From JANMEX01 sp043776635 (lineage in GTDB: Bacteria > Pseudomonadota > Alphaproteobacteria > Rhizobiales > Rhizobiaceae), in the NCBI GenBank assembly GCA_043776635.1, contig JAYVRA010000037.1:1-29675 (forward strand): DNA of 29,675 nt, given 5' to 3'. The notes beneath the pieces were generated by a model. It was not told the origin of the DNA. It was given only the letters and a program-made list of their open reading frames with translations, and ran no database searches. The position numbers were made by a program, and so were the translations under genes. How positions within the stretch are numbered: position 1 is the stretch's first letter; each line of letters begins with the position of its first letter. Below are positions 6,582-15,405 of the stretch, one piece after another.

Positions 6582-8237
6582 TTACATATTCGGATAAACC
6601 GGCCCCTCACCACCCTGTGGAGGCACCCAGTTGATATTCTGGTTCGGGTCTTTGATGTCGCAGGTTTTGCAGTGGACGCAGTTTTGGGCGTTGATGACGA
6701 AAGACTTGTCGCCATCCTTTTCGACCCATTCATAGACACCGGCGGGGCAATAACGACTGGACGGACCGTCATAAACTCCAAGTTCGGAAGCTTTTTGCAG
6801 CGCCGCATCCTGCACTTTCAAATGTACGGGCTGGTCTTCGGCATGATTGGTGTTGGACATGAATACCGAGGACAAGCGGTCAAACGTCAGCACACCATCC
6901 GGTTTTGGATAGGCGATTGGCTTGTGCTTGGAAGCTGGCTCCAGAGATGCCGCATCTGTCTTGCCGTGCTTCAAGGTCCACAGACCTGTGATGCCAATTT
7001 GGTTCAGCCACATATCGACCGCGCCCAAAACCACGCCACCAATGAGGCCGAATTTGGACCAGAACGGCTTGACGTTGCGCACTTTTTTCAAGTCCGCGCC
7101 AATGTCTGTGTCGCGCCAGCTTTGTTCAATTTCGAGCGGCTCATCGTTGGCGTGGCCATCAGCAATGCGGGCGGCTATTTTATCGGCGGCCAACATGCCG
7201 GACAGCACGGCATTGTGCGAGCCTTTGATACGCGGCACGTTTACCAATCCTGCCGAACAGCCTATTAATGCGCCGCCGGGGAAGGATAATTTCGGCACAG
7301 ACTGATAGCCGCCTTCAGTGATTGCACGCGCGCCATAGGCTAATCGCTTGCCGCCTGCAAAGGTTTTGGCAATGGCCGGATGAGTTTTGAAGCGCTGGAA
7401 TTCCTCGAATGGCGAGAGGTATGGATTTTTGTAATTCAAATGCACCACGAAACCGACGGCGACTTGGTTATCTTCCAAATGGTACAGGAATGAACCACCG
7501 CCGGTCTTCATATCCAACGGCCAGCCGAATGAGTGCTGAACCAGACCGAGGCTATGGTTCTCCGGCTTAACTTGCCATAGCTCTTTGATGCCAAGACCAA
7601 ATTTTTGCGGCTCACGGCCTTCGGAGAGGTTATATTTACTGATAATTTGCTTGGCGAGCGATCCTCTTGCGCCTTCGCCTATCAGCACATATTTGCCGGT
7701 AAGCTCCATGCCACGCGCGAAATTCGGGCCCGGTTCGCCGTTCTTTTCAATGCCCATGTCGCCCGTGGCAACGCCGCGCACAGCGCCGTTGTCATCGTAC
7801 AAAACTTCAGTCGCAGCAAAGCCCGGATAGATTTCAATGCCCAGTGCTTCCGCCTTTGCGGCCAGCCAGCGGGTGACATTGCCGAGTGAGACGATGTAAT
7901 TGCCATGATTGCTCATCAGCGGCGGGATGGCAAAGTTTGGCAAGCGCAGGGAACCGGCAGGCCCGAGCGCGAGGAAAACGTCTTTTTTCACTTCGGTTTT
8001 GAACGGATGGTCCGCCTCTTCTCGCCAGCCCGGTAACAGTCGGTCAATGCCAATCGGGTCCACCACTGCGCCGGATAGTATATGTGCGCCGGCTTCGGCA
8101 CCCTTTTCCAACACGACGACCGAAAGTTCCGAGTTGATTTGCTTCAGGCGAATGGCAGCGGAAAGGCCAGCCGGCCCCGCGCCAACAATTACCACATCAA
8201 ATTCCATGCTCTCGCGTTCCGGCAGTGCCTCGGCCAT
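6582..8237 (-). CDS. Electron transfer flavoprotein-ubiquinone oxidoreductase
   Basis: The 551-residue inner-membrane-associated flavoprotein passes electrons from reduced ETF, produced by fatty-acid, branched-chain amino-acid and dimethylglycine-type dehydrogenases, to ubiquinone. The FAD-binding motif VVIVGAGPAGLSAA lies at residues 15-28. The mid-region holds the family segments GLGIKELW and GGALIGCSAGLVNVPRIKG. The C-terminal domain carries four cysteines for a [4Fe-4S] cluster at about 497, 520, 523 and 526 (C...CVHCKTC), followed by the family-typical NINWVPPQGGEGPVYPNM ending. Length matches bacterial orthologues. The chosen ATG has GGGAG seven bases upstream; the internal Met11 is an alternative. 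The gene is transcribed away from the UDG gene, and a dyad in the shared upstream region may control it. Confidence 0.95.
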   Translation of the reverse strand: MAEALPERESMEFDVVIVGAGPAGLSAAIRLKQINSELSVVVLEKGAEAGAHILSGAVVDPIGIDRLLPGWREEADHPFKTEVKKDVFLALGPAGSLRLPNFAIPPLMSNHGNYIVSLGNVTRWLAAKAEALGIEIYPGFAATEVLYDDNGAVRGVATGDMGIEKNGEPGPNFARGMELTGKYVLIGEGARGSLAKQIISKYNLSEGREPQKFGLGIKELWQVKPENHSLGLVQHSFGWPLDMKTGGGSFLYHLEDNQVAVGFVVHLNYKNPYLSPFEEFQRFKTHPAIAKTFAGGKRLAYGARAITEGGYQSVPKLSFPGGALIGCSAGLVNVPRIKGSHNAVLSGMLAADKIAARIADGHANDEPLEIEQSWRDTDIGADLKKVRNVKPFWSKFGLIGGVVLGAVDMWLNQIGITGLWTLKHGKTDAASLEPASKHKPIAYPKPDGVLTFDRLSSVFMSNTNHAEDQPVHLKVQDAALQKASELGVYDGPSSRYCPAGVYEWVEKDGDKSFVINAQNCVHCKTCDIKDPNQNINWVPPQGGEGPVYPNM

Positions 8238-8362
8238 GTGTATCTCCCAACGGGATGATTGCTCACCCCAAAACCAATTTTGTTTCTATCGCTAACCTCT
8301 AAAGCAAAAGGCGGCAATATAGAATGCGACATTCTCCTGCCACTGGTCAGCTCTATAAATAT

Positions 8363-8378
8363 TTGACGTTTACGTCAA
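8363..8378. promoter_or_regulatory. Perfect 16-bp dyad, candidate operator for ETF-QO
   Basis: The sequence TTGACGT-TT-ACGTCAA is a perfect inverted repeat in the 221-bp region between the divergent ETF-QO (start 8237) and UDG (start 8459) genes. AT-rich, nearly symmetric flanks surround it. Each half contains TTGACG, which could also act as a -35 box. Read toward ETF-QO, a weak TATAGA-like -10 lies downstream. The symmetry suggests a dimeric repressor or activator site. MerR-type LiuR and TetR/GntR-type fatty-acid regulators are known to control ETF and ETF-QO genes in proteobacteria. Which of these acts here, if any, is not shown by the sequence. Confidence 0.5.
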
Positions 8379-8458
8379 TATTAGATTTAGGCGAATTGCG
8401 CTGTGGGATGTAGCAGAATGAAATTGCAGGTATGCAGTAGGAACAGTATGGTGCGCTC

Positions 8459-9301
8459 ATGCAAGCCACACTCACTCGCAGCGACATTGCCGATATTTTG
8501 CGCTTCTACGAAAGCGCGGGGCTGGACTTTGCTTTGGCGGAAGAGCCGCAGGACCGGCTGGTTGCGCCGCCGATTCTGGTAAGTGCGGCTGGTTTTGTCG
8601 CACCCGTATTGGGGCAGATTGCTGAAGCGCCGCGCCCGCGCCCGATGGTGGCGACTGCCAGCACAGCTGTGCCGGATAAGGCGACGGCGGCACGGGCGCG
8701 GGACGATGCTCGGCTTGCGCCGACGCTTGAGGCTTTGCGTGAAAAGCTGTCTGCTTTTGATGGATGCAGCCTGAAATTTACGTCCAAAAATTTGGTGTTC
8801 GCCGATGGAAACCCGCTCGCCAAAATCATGCTGGTGGGCGAAGCTCCGGGCAAGGATGAGGACTTGGAAGGCCGGCCGTTTGTCGGCAAGGCCGGGAAAA
8901 TGCTGGACCGTATGCTGGGCGCAATCGGGCTGGACCGTACACATGTTTATATCGCTAACGTGATTTACTGGCGTCCGCCCGGCAACCGGACACCAACGCC
9001 AATCGAAACTGAAATATGCCGCCCGTTTATTGAACGGCAGATTGAACTGGTGAACCCGGATATTTTGGTGTTCGTCGGCGGCGTTTCGGCAAAGAACTTT
9101 TTGCCCGGCCCCGATGGCATCTTGAAAACGCGCGGCGTCTGGCGGGAGTGGACGATGCCAAACGGGCGGACAATTCCAGCTTTACCCATGCTTCATCCCG
9201 CTTATTTGCTGCGCCAGCCAGCACAGAAGAAACTGGCATGGCGGGATTTGCTGAGCCTGAAGGCACAGGCGGAGGAGATGGGCTTGCTGGCAAAGCCCTA
9301 A
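8459..9301 (+). CDS. Family 4-like uracil-DNA glycosylase lacking part of the Fe-S cysteine set
   Basis: The 280-residue protein removes uracil from DNA in base excision repair. Motif 1, GEAPGKDED, lies at residues 127-135. FVGKAGKMLDRML and YIANVIYWRPPGNR follow. Motif 2, MLHPAYLLR, begins at 244 with His246. Classic family 4 enzymes bind a [4Fe-4S] cluster through four cysteines. Here Cys103 and Cys187 remain, but the second position of the CxxC pair is Lys106 and the KCRPP-type cysteine is Trp171. An alphaproteobacterial UDG class without the cluster has been described from Bradyrhizobium, and this looks like a member. An extra N-terminal region of about 80 residues is low in complexity (APRPRPM...). 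The Shine-Dalgarno sequence is weak, but no upstream in-frame ATG exists. The gene converges on the exporter gene with 4 bp between the stops. Confidence 0.85.
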   Translation: MQATLTRSDIADILRFYESAGLDFALAEEPQDRLVAPPILVSAAGFVAPVLGQIAEAPRPRPMVATASTAVPDKATAARARDDARLAPTLEALREKLSAFDGCSLKFTSKNLVFADGNPLAKIMLVGEAPGKDEDLEGRPFVGKAGKMLDRMLGAIGLDRTHVYIANVIYWRPPGNRTPTPIETEICRPFIERQIELVNPDILVFVGGVSAKNFLPGPDGILKTRGVWREWTMPNGRTIPALPMLHPAYLLRQPAQKKLAWRDLLSLKAQAEEMGLLAKP

Positions 9302-9305
9302 ACCA

Positions 9306-10250
9306 TCACGGCGTTTGCGCCTCCTTGGCGCGTTTGCGCTCCAAACCCAAACGATGTTCGCGCCAGATGATGAAGAGGCCGGCACCGATTACGATGAACG
9401 CACCAATCAGCATTTGCATCGTTGGCCGATCGTCGAATAAATAGTAGCCGATGGTGAGCGACAAGATCAACGAGACATATTCAAATGGCGCGATGGTGGA
9501 CACGTCGGCGTAGCGATAGCAGGAGGTGAGGAAAATTTGGCCAATTCCGCCGATAAGTCCGGTGCTGATGAGGAAGATTAGCTGTGTTTGGCTTGGTATA
9601 ATCCAACCGAACGGGACGCTGACAAATGACATTAATGCTGAGATCACCGTGAAATAAATAACGATCGTAATTGCCGGTTCCTTGCCTATGAGACGGCGAA
9701 TTTGGATCATTGCGCCTGAGGCAAACGCAGCGGAGCCTAGCATGGCTATTGCGCCGAAACCTGTTTGGTAGGATGAAGCGTTGGCATTTGTGAAGATGGT
9801 GAGACGCGGCCAAGAGACAACGATAACGCCAATCAACCCCACGACGACTGCCGCCCAGCGGTAGGTGCGGACTTGCTCTTTGAGTAGCACCGCACCCATG
9901 ATGACCGTAACCAGCGGCATGGCATAGCCGATGGCGACTGCTTCGGGCAGCGGCAGCACCGTTAGCGAATAAAAGCCAAGGCCCATGGAGGTGACGCCTA
10001 TCAATCCGCGCCAGATGTGTCCGACTGGATCATTGGTTTTGAAGGCTTTGAAACCACCGCCCTTCCAGAAGACCCATGCCAAAACAGGCACCAGTGCGAA
10101 GAGCGAACGGAAGAACACGATCTCGCCCGCCGGTATGTGACCTGCGAGTTTCACGAAAGTGTACATGGTAATAAAGCTGCACACCGCACCGACTTTCAGC
10201 GCAATCCCCAACATCGGACGGTGGACTTTACGGTCTTGAATATCAGTCAC
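9306..10250 (-). CDS. DMT-superfamily (EamA-type) transporter
   Basis: This is a polytopic inner-membrane protein of about 314 residues with roughly ten hydrophobic segments arranged as two EamA repeats. The first begins at MLGIALKVGAVCSFITMYTF and the second around GFGAIAMLGSAAFASGAM. Signature-like segments include GEIVFFRSLFALVP and PLPEAVAIGYAMPLVT. Members export small metabolites or amino acids; the substrate cannot be read here. I choose the GTG at 10250, four bases after the stop of the molybdenum-hydroxylase gene, because a longer in-frame ATG start would overlap that gene by nearly 100 bp. ATG at 10214 is a second option. The spacing indicates cotranscription with the upstream dehydrogenase gene. 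The C-terminal tail (HRLGLERKRAKEAQTP) is basic, consistent with a cytoplasmic end. Confidence 0.85.
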   Translation of the reverse strand: MTDIQDRKVHRPMLGIALKVGAVCSFITMYTFVKLAGHIPAGEIVFFRSLFALVPVLAWVFWKGGGFKAFKTNDPVGHIWRGLIGVTSMGLGFYSLTVLPLPEAVAIGYAMPLVTVIMGAVLLKEQVRTYRWAAVVVGLIGVIVVSWPRLTIFTNANASSYQTGFGAIAMLGSAAFASGAMIQIRRLIGKEPAITIVIYFTVISALMSFVSVPFGWIIPSQTQLIFLISTGLIGGIGQIFLTSCYRYADVSTIAPFEYVSLILSLTIGYYLFDDRPTMQMLIGAFIVIGAGLFIIWREHRLGLERKRAKEAQTP

Positions 10251-10254
10251 AAAT

Positions 10255-12561
10255 TCACGCCTTCGCCGCTTGGATGGTTTGCCACACGTTAAGCGGCGTT
10301 GCGGGCATCTCGATGTGGCGGATGCCGTGGGCGCGGTAAAGTGCATCGATTACGGCGTTCATTACCGCAGGCGTCGAGCCAATTGTGGCCGCTTCGCCAG
10401 CACCTTTGATGCCCAAAGCATTGGACGTGGATGGCACATTGCGCGTACCGAATTTGAAATCCGGCATTTGGTCGGCGCGGGGCACGTTGTAATCCATAAA
10501 GGTCGCGGTGAGGAGCTGGCCGTCTGGCGAGTAATTCACGCCTTCGTAAAGCGCCTGCCCGATGCCCTGCGCCAGTCCGCCGTGGATTTGGCCTGCGAGC
10601 AGGATCGGGTTTACGACGATGCCAAAGTCATCGACGACGTTGTAGTTGACGATTTTGGTCTCGCCGGTTTCAGGATCGATTTCCACCTCGCAAACATGCG
10701 TGCCGTTCGGATACGTCCCCTCAGGCTGCTTAACGTCGCCGACAGCGATCAAATCTTCCGGATCCCTCGCGGCCTTGGCGATGTCGGCAAATGAGATTTG
10801 GCGGTCTGTTCCGACGATGCGGGCGAAGCCATTTTCCAGCTCAATATCTTGGATGCCTGCTTCCAATTCGTCGGAGGCAATCTTGCGGATTTTGGCTTTG
10901 AGTATTTCACTGGCTTTTGCAGTGGAGACGCCACCGAGGGGTATAGAACGCGAGCCGCCAGTGCCGCCGCCTTCAGATAATTCATCTGTGTCGCCTTGCC
11001 GGACTTCGATTTGAGCGAGGTCCAGATTAAGGTGATCCGAGACGAATTGCGCATAAGCCGTCACATGGCCTTGCCCGTTGGATTGCGTTCCGATACGCAG
11101 TTCAACGATGCCATCTTTGCGCAACGAGACAATCGCAGGTTCACCGCCATCGAAGGCGCAGATTTCGACATAGGTGGAAAGGCCGATACCGCGCAACTTG
11201 CCACTTACTTTGGAAGCGGATAGCCGTGTATCAAATGTGGACCAGTCAGCGGCGGCTTTTGCTTGTTCCAAGTGGCCGTTGAATTCACCAACATCATAGA
11301 TGCGACCGGCTGCTGTTTCGTAAGGGAAACTTTCCGGCGGGATGAAATTAATGGCGCGGATGACATCTGGTGCCAAACCTGTATCGCGCGCGCACTCATC
11401 TACCAAGCGCTCGATCAAAAATGCCGCCTCGGGCCTTCCCGCACCGCGATAGGCATCGACCGGACAGGTGTTGGTATAGACATTGTTGATTGTAACGGAA
11501 ATGTTGGGGATGTCGTAAAGGCCTGTGGTCATATACAAGCCGAGCAGCGGCACAAACACTGCGTTTTCAGATAGATACGCGCCCATGTTGGCAATTAGAT
11601 TCACCCGCATGGCTAGAAAGCAACCGTCAGCGTCAATCGCCATTTCGCCGACGGCGTGATTATCACGGCCATGAGCATCGGTGAGGAAATGCTCGGTACG
11701 CCCGCCGACCCATTTTACCGGCTGCCCGAGCCGCTTTGCCGCCTCCATCACCAGCGCATATTCGCGGTAGGCGAAGGCTTTGGGGCCGAAACCGCCGCCA
11801 ACATCTGGCGTGATAACCCGCACTTTATCCAGCGGAATGCCGAACACATCTCCAGCCAGTTTGGCGCGAATGCCGTGGACGCCCTGGCTGCCAAGGGTCA
11901 GCACAAAGCGGTCTTCATCTGCCCGCCACTCGGCAATTGCGGCGCGGGTTTCCATGTAGTTGGAGACGAGGCGGTTATTATGAAATTCGATTTTGGTGAC
12001 TTTTGCCGCGCGGTTAAAGGCATCATCGGTGGCGGCGGCATCACCATGGCGCATAGTATGCGCAAGGTTGGTTTCCAGCTCGGGCCAGACCAGAAGCGCG
12101 CCCTCTTGAAACGCATCCTTGCCGTCCACGATGGCATCTTCACTATCAAAATCAACTTCAATCAGTTCCGCCGCGTCTTCAGCTTGACGCAAGGTTTCGG
12201 CGACAATGAAGGCGATGGCGTCGCCGGAGTAATGCACATGGCTTTCGCACAAGATTGGAATGTCGCGGCTGATGAATTCCGAGCCGTCGTCCTTATCCGG
12301 ACGATATGATGTGGCGAGCGGCTTGAGGTGCTTAAGGTCTTTGCCCGTCAACAAGAGGCGCACGCCCGGCGCGTTTTCTGCTGCTTCCGTCGATGTAATC
12401 TTGAACGAGCCGTTAGCGATTGGAGAGCGCAGCACAAAGCCCTGCAACAATGATTCGACCACAATGTCGTCTGTGTATCGGCTTTTGCCGGTGATGAAGG
12501 CTTTGTCCTCAATGCGAAGCACAGAGGCACCAATGCCAAATTTCGGCGCCGAGACTGCCAT
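10255..12561 (-). CDS. Molybdenum hydroxylase (xanthine dehydrogenase/aldehyde oxidase family) large subunit
   Basis: The 768-residue protein has the two-domain layout of molybdopterin-cytosine-dinucleotide-binding large subunits. An N-terminal Ald_Xan_dh_C-like hammerhead (from GIGASVLRIEDKAFITGKSRY) precedes the molybdenum-binding domain. Family motifs include DVGGGFGPKAF near residue 252, DAYRGAGRPEA near 370, GGGTGGSRS, and the catalytic-glutamate segment KGAGEAATIGSTPAV with Glu723. The CO-dehydrogenase loop with the active-site cysteine (AYRCSFR) is absent, so it is not form-I CoxL; the substrate is probably an aldehyde or N-heterocycle. The start has AGGA five bases upstream. The FAD and 2Fe-2S partner subunits normally adjacent to this gene are missing: upstream is divergent pepN and downstream is the exporter. 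Partners must lie elsewhere, or the protein works differently. Confidence 0.9.
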   Translation of the reverse strand: MAVSAPKFGIGASVLRIEDKAFITGKSRYTDDIVVESLLQGFVLRSPIANGSFKITSTEAAENAPGVRLLLTGKDLKHLKPLATSYRPDKDDGSEFISRDIPILCESHVHYSGDAIAFIVAETLRQAEDAAELIEVDFDSEDAIVDGKDAFQEGALLVWPELETNLAHTMRHGDAAATDDAFNRAAKVTKIEFHNNRLVSNYMETRAAIAEWRADEDRFVLTLGSQGVHGIRAKLAGDVFGIPLDKVRVITPDVGGGFGPKAFAYREYALVMEAAKRLGQPVKWVGGRTEHFLTDAHGRDNHAVGEMAIDADGCFLAMRVNLIANMGAYLSENAVFVPLLGLYMTTGLYDIPNISVTINNVYTNTCPVDAYRGAGRPEAAFLIERLVDECARDTGLAPDVIRAINFIPPESFPYETAAGRIYDVGEFNGHLEQAKAAADWSTFDTRLSASKVSGKLRGIGLSTYVEICAFDGGEPAIVSLRKDGIVELRIGTQSNGQGHVTAYAQFVSDHLNLDLAQIEVRQGDTDELSEGGGTGGSRSIPLGGVSTAKASEILKAKIRKIASDELEAGIQDIELENGFARIVGTDRQISFADIAKAARDPEDLIAVGDVKQPEGTYPNGTHVCEVEIDPETGETKIVNYNVVDDFGIVVNPILLAGQIHGGLAQGIGQALYEGVNYSPDGQLLTATFMDYNVPRADQMPDFKFGTRNVPSTSNALGIKGAGEAATIGSTPAVMNAVIDALYRAHGIRHIEMPATPLNVWQTIQAAKA

Positions 12562-12729
12562 TTTAATCCTACCACTTAATTGGGGGGTCTATTTACCGTG
12601 AAGCAAACACAAAGTCGGGTGATTTTCGTTGACCTGTTCAAGTTTGTAAATTGTTACACATGCACAGTTTGTTCAAGAGGCTTTATCGGTATAGACACTG
12701 TATAAAGCGAAATACTTTGTGGAAATTAC

Positions 12730-15375
12730 ATGCTTACCGATACCGGCACGACATTCAGACTTGGAGACTACAAGCCAACTGACCATGCGATCAGCGAAGT
12801 GCTTCTGCTATTCCGGCTAGGTGCAACGGCGACCCATGTCACAGGCACGATGAAAATTGAGCGTCGTTCAGGAGTGTCTGCGGATACGCCGCTGGTTTTG
12901 GTTGGCGATGGTTTGACGCTGGTGTCGCTGGCAATCAACGGCATGTCAGTTTCTGAACACTCATTCGAGGCGACGCCAAACAGCCTTACAATCCGTGATT
13001 TACCGCATGATGCTTCGTTTGAAGTCATCATAGAAACTGTGATCAACCCGACTGCCAACAAGGCGCTGATGGGGCTTTATCGCGCGGAAAATATCTATTG
13101 CACACAGTGCGAGGCCGAGGGCTTCCGCCGCATGATGTATTTTCATGACCGGCCCGATGTGCTGTCCGTTTACACAGTCCGGATTGAGGCTGAGCGGGCG
13201 GAAGCGCCTCTTTTGCTTTCAAACGGAAATCACACGGCGTCTGGCTACCTTGACAATGGCTGGCATTTTGCGGAGTGGCACGACCCGCATCCCAAGCCTT
13301 GTTATTTGTTCGCGCTCGTCGCTGGTGATTTGGGCATCATCGCCGATCATTTTGTCACAATGTCGGGCCGTAAGGTTGAGCTGCGAATTTATGTCGGGCA
13401 TGGCAAGGAATCCCGCGCGACATACTCGATGGATGCGCTGAAACGTTCGATGAAATGGGATGAGGAAAAGTTCGGGCGGGAATATGATCTTGACCTGTTT
13501 ATGATTGTGGCTGTCTCATCGTTCAACATGGGCGCTATGGAAAACAAAGGGCTTAATGTATTTAACGACAAATACGTTCTGGCAGATTCCGATACGGCGA
13601 CAGACAGCGATTATGCAGGCATTGAGGCGGTCATCGCACATGAATATTTCCATAACTGGACCGGCAACCGCATTACCTGCCGCGACTGGTTTCAGCTCTG
13701 CCTCAAAGAGGGGCTGACAGTTTTCCGCGATCATGAGTTTTCGGCCGATATGCGCTCGCGTGGTGTGAAGCGCATCGCCGAAGTCAGGGGCCTCAAGGCC
13801 AATCAGTTTCCCGAAGACCAAGGGCCGCTGGCCCATCCGGTGCGTCCGCGCAAATACAAAGAGATCAACAATTTCTATACATCAACGGTCTATGAAAAAG
13901 GCTCGGAAGTGGTGCGCATGATCCGCACCATACTGGGAGCCAAAGCATTCCGGCAAGGTATGGACCTTTATTTCGACCGCCATGACGGGCAAGCTGTAAC
14001 CATTGAAGATTTCATCGTCTGCTTTGAGGACGTGTCGGGCAAAGACCTCTCGCAATTTGCGCTTTGGTATCATCAGGCAGGGACACCGACCCTGACGGTG
14101 ACAGCGGAATGGAACAAGGCGGCCAAGATGTTCGCGCTGGACTTTGAGCAGACCATGAAGCCAACGCCGGGCGAGAGCCGCAAGAAGCTCATGCATATTC
14201 CAGTGGAGTTCGGGTTGATCGGTTTGGATGGTAAGCAGGTTGAGGCGACCAGCATTGAGGGCTCCGGCGTGTCCGGCTCCCTCATTCACATTCGAAAAAA
14301 GCGTCAACGCATTGTATTTAATGGTATTTCTGAGCGCCCCGTGCCGTCTCTTCTGCGCGGTTTTTCTGCTCCGGTGACGTTGGCGTTTGAGCAGAAGCTT
14401 GAAGACCGTATATTCTTGGCCCGCCATGACAGCGATCTATACTCGCGATGGCAGGCGCTGCACATGGTGGCGACAGATGCGTTGATCCAAGCAACCAATG
14501 CCGTGCGCGGCGGTGGGATGCCTTCATTTGATACAAAATTGCTAGAAGTATTTGGCGAGATTGCCGGTGACGAAAGCCTCGAACCGGCATTCCGCGCACT
14601 GGCGCTGACGTTACCTTTGGAAGGCGACATCGCCCGTGAGATTGGCCGCAATGTAGATCCTGACGCGATATTTGTTGCCCGCAATGCGCTGGTAAAAGCT
14701 ATCGCCGTGAGGAACCATGTTGCATTGACTGCCGTTTGGAAAAGTATGTCGGACAGCGGTGACTTCGATCCGGCGGCGGCTCCGGCGGGCAAACGGGCTT
14801 TGAAGAATGTGTTGTCGGATTATTTGTCGGTTTACTCAGGCAATCCGGATCTGGCGTCAGAAGCCTACAAAACTGCTACCAACATGACAGACCGATTTGG
14901 CGCTTTGCTATTGCTGACACAGCGCTTTAGCGGCACGGCGGAAACTGAATTCGCACTCAACGCCTTTGAGGCGCGCTTTGGGCGTGATGGCCTTGTGATG
15001 GATAAATGGTTCTGGGCGCAGGCGATTGCGCCGGGTGAAGCGACACTCTCCAACGTCAGGAACCTAACGGCACATACGGGCTTCTCGTTTGATAACCCTA
15101 ATCGGTTGCGCTCATTGGTGGGTGCGTTCGCCTCGACTAATCCAACAGGGTTCCATCGCGCAGATGGCGCTGGCTACCGGTTCCTTGCGGAAATTGTTTT
15201 GCGCGTTGACAAGGGCAATCCGCAGACTGCTGCACGGATGCTCACCGCCATGCGCTCATGGCGCTCACTTGAGCCATCCCGCAAAGAAAAGGCACGGGAG
15301 GCGCTGGCCGGCATCGCGACCGCGCCAAACCTTTCAACCGATGTGCGGGATATTGTTGAACGAACGCTCGGTTGA
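12730..15375 (+). CDS. pepN: Aminopeptidase N (M1 family)
   Basis: The 881-residue cytoplasmic zinc aminopeptidase removes N-terminal residues from peptides late in protein turnover. The substrate-binding GAMEN motif is at residues 268-272. The zinc site HExxH is His304-Glu305...His308, with the third ligand Glu327 18 residues beyond Glu305 (HEYFHNWTGN...LKEGLTVFRD). The catalytic domain is followed by the Ig-like and long alpha-helical C-terminal domains of E. coli-type PepN, and length agrees (870 in E. coli). The Shine-Dalgarno sequence before this ATG is poor, but the N-terminus aligns with the family beta-domain start. TTGACC at 12629 with a weak -10 near 12652 could be its promoter. The gene is divergent from the molybdenum hydroxylase and is followed by a 154-bp gap to the PleC-like kinase. 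Confidence 0.96.
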   Translation: MLTDTGTTFRLGDYKPTDHAISEVLLLFRLGATATHVTGTMKIERRSGVSADTPLVLVGDGLTLVSLAINGMSVSEHSFEATPNSLTIRDLPHDASFEVIIETVINPTANKALMGLYRAENIYCTQCEAEGFRRMMYFHDRPDVLSVYTVRIEAERAEAPLLLSNGNHTASGYLDNGWHFAEWHDPHPKPCYLFALVAGDLGIIADHFVTMSGRKVELRIYVGHGKESRATYSMDALKRSMKWDEEKFGREYDLDLFMIVAVSSFNMGAMENKGLNVFNDKYVLADSDTATDSDYAGIEAVIAHEYFHNWTGNRITCRDWFQLCLKEGLTVFRDHEFSADMRSRGVKRIAEVRGLKANQFPEDQGPLAHPVRPRKYKEINNFYTSTVYEKGSEVVRMIRTILGAKAFRQGMDLYFDRHDGQAVTIEDFIVCFEDVSGKDLSQFALWYHQAGTPTLTVTAEWNKAAKMFALDFEQTMKPTPGESRKKLMHIPVEFGLIGLDGKQVEATSIEGSGVSGSLIHIRKKRQRIVFNGISERPVPSLLRGFSAPVTLAFEQKLEDRIFLARHDSDLYSRWQALHMVATDALIQATNAVRGGGMPSFDTKLLEVFGEIAGDESLEPAFRALALTLPLEGDIAREIGRNVDPDAIFVARNALVKAIAVRNHVALTAVWKSMSDSGDFDPAAAPAGKRALKNVLSDYLSVYSGNPDLASEAYKTATNMTDRFGALLLLTQRFSGTAETEFALNAFEARFGRDGLVMDKWFWAQAIAPGEATLSNVRNLTAHTGFSFDNPNRLRSLVGAFASTNPTGFHRADGAGYRFLAEIVLRVDKGNPQTAARMLTAMRSWRSLEPSRKEKAREALAGIATAPNLSTDVRDIVERTLG

Positions 15376-15405
15376 GAAAGTTACGGATCCAAAATAATTT
15401 CATCC

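Noticed and set aside
5802..7268. A 488-residue plus-strand open frame rich in Arg and Gly.
   Set aside because: It is the alternate frame of the GGC-rich glycine-rich gene, running through a strong terminator into the antisense of ETF-QO. It cannot be one real gene.
9306..10346. The longest version of the DMT transporter frame, starting at 10346.
   Set aside because: The extra N-terminal part overlaps the upstream dehydrogenase gene by nearly 100 bp and is basic and unstructured. The GTG at 10250 or ATG at 10214 fits the family better.
11656..12309. A 217-residue plus-strand open frame inside the molybdenum hydroxylase gene.
   Set aside because: It is antisense to a well-conserved coding region and shows no domain of its own.
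12635..12677. Direct repeat TGTTCAAG twice, 35 bp apart, in the dehydrogenase-pepN gap.
   Set aside because: Eight-base repeats of this kind are expected by chance in AT-rich intergenic DNA, and no symmetry or known box supports an operator.
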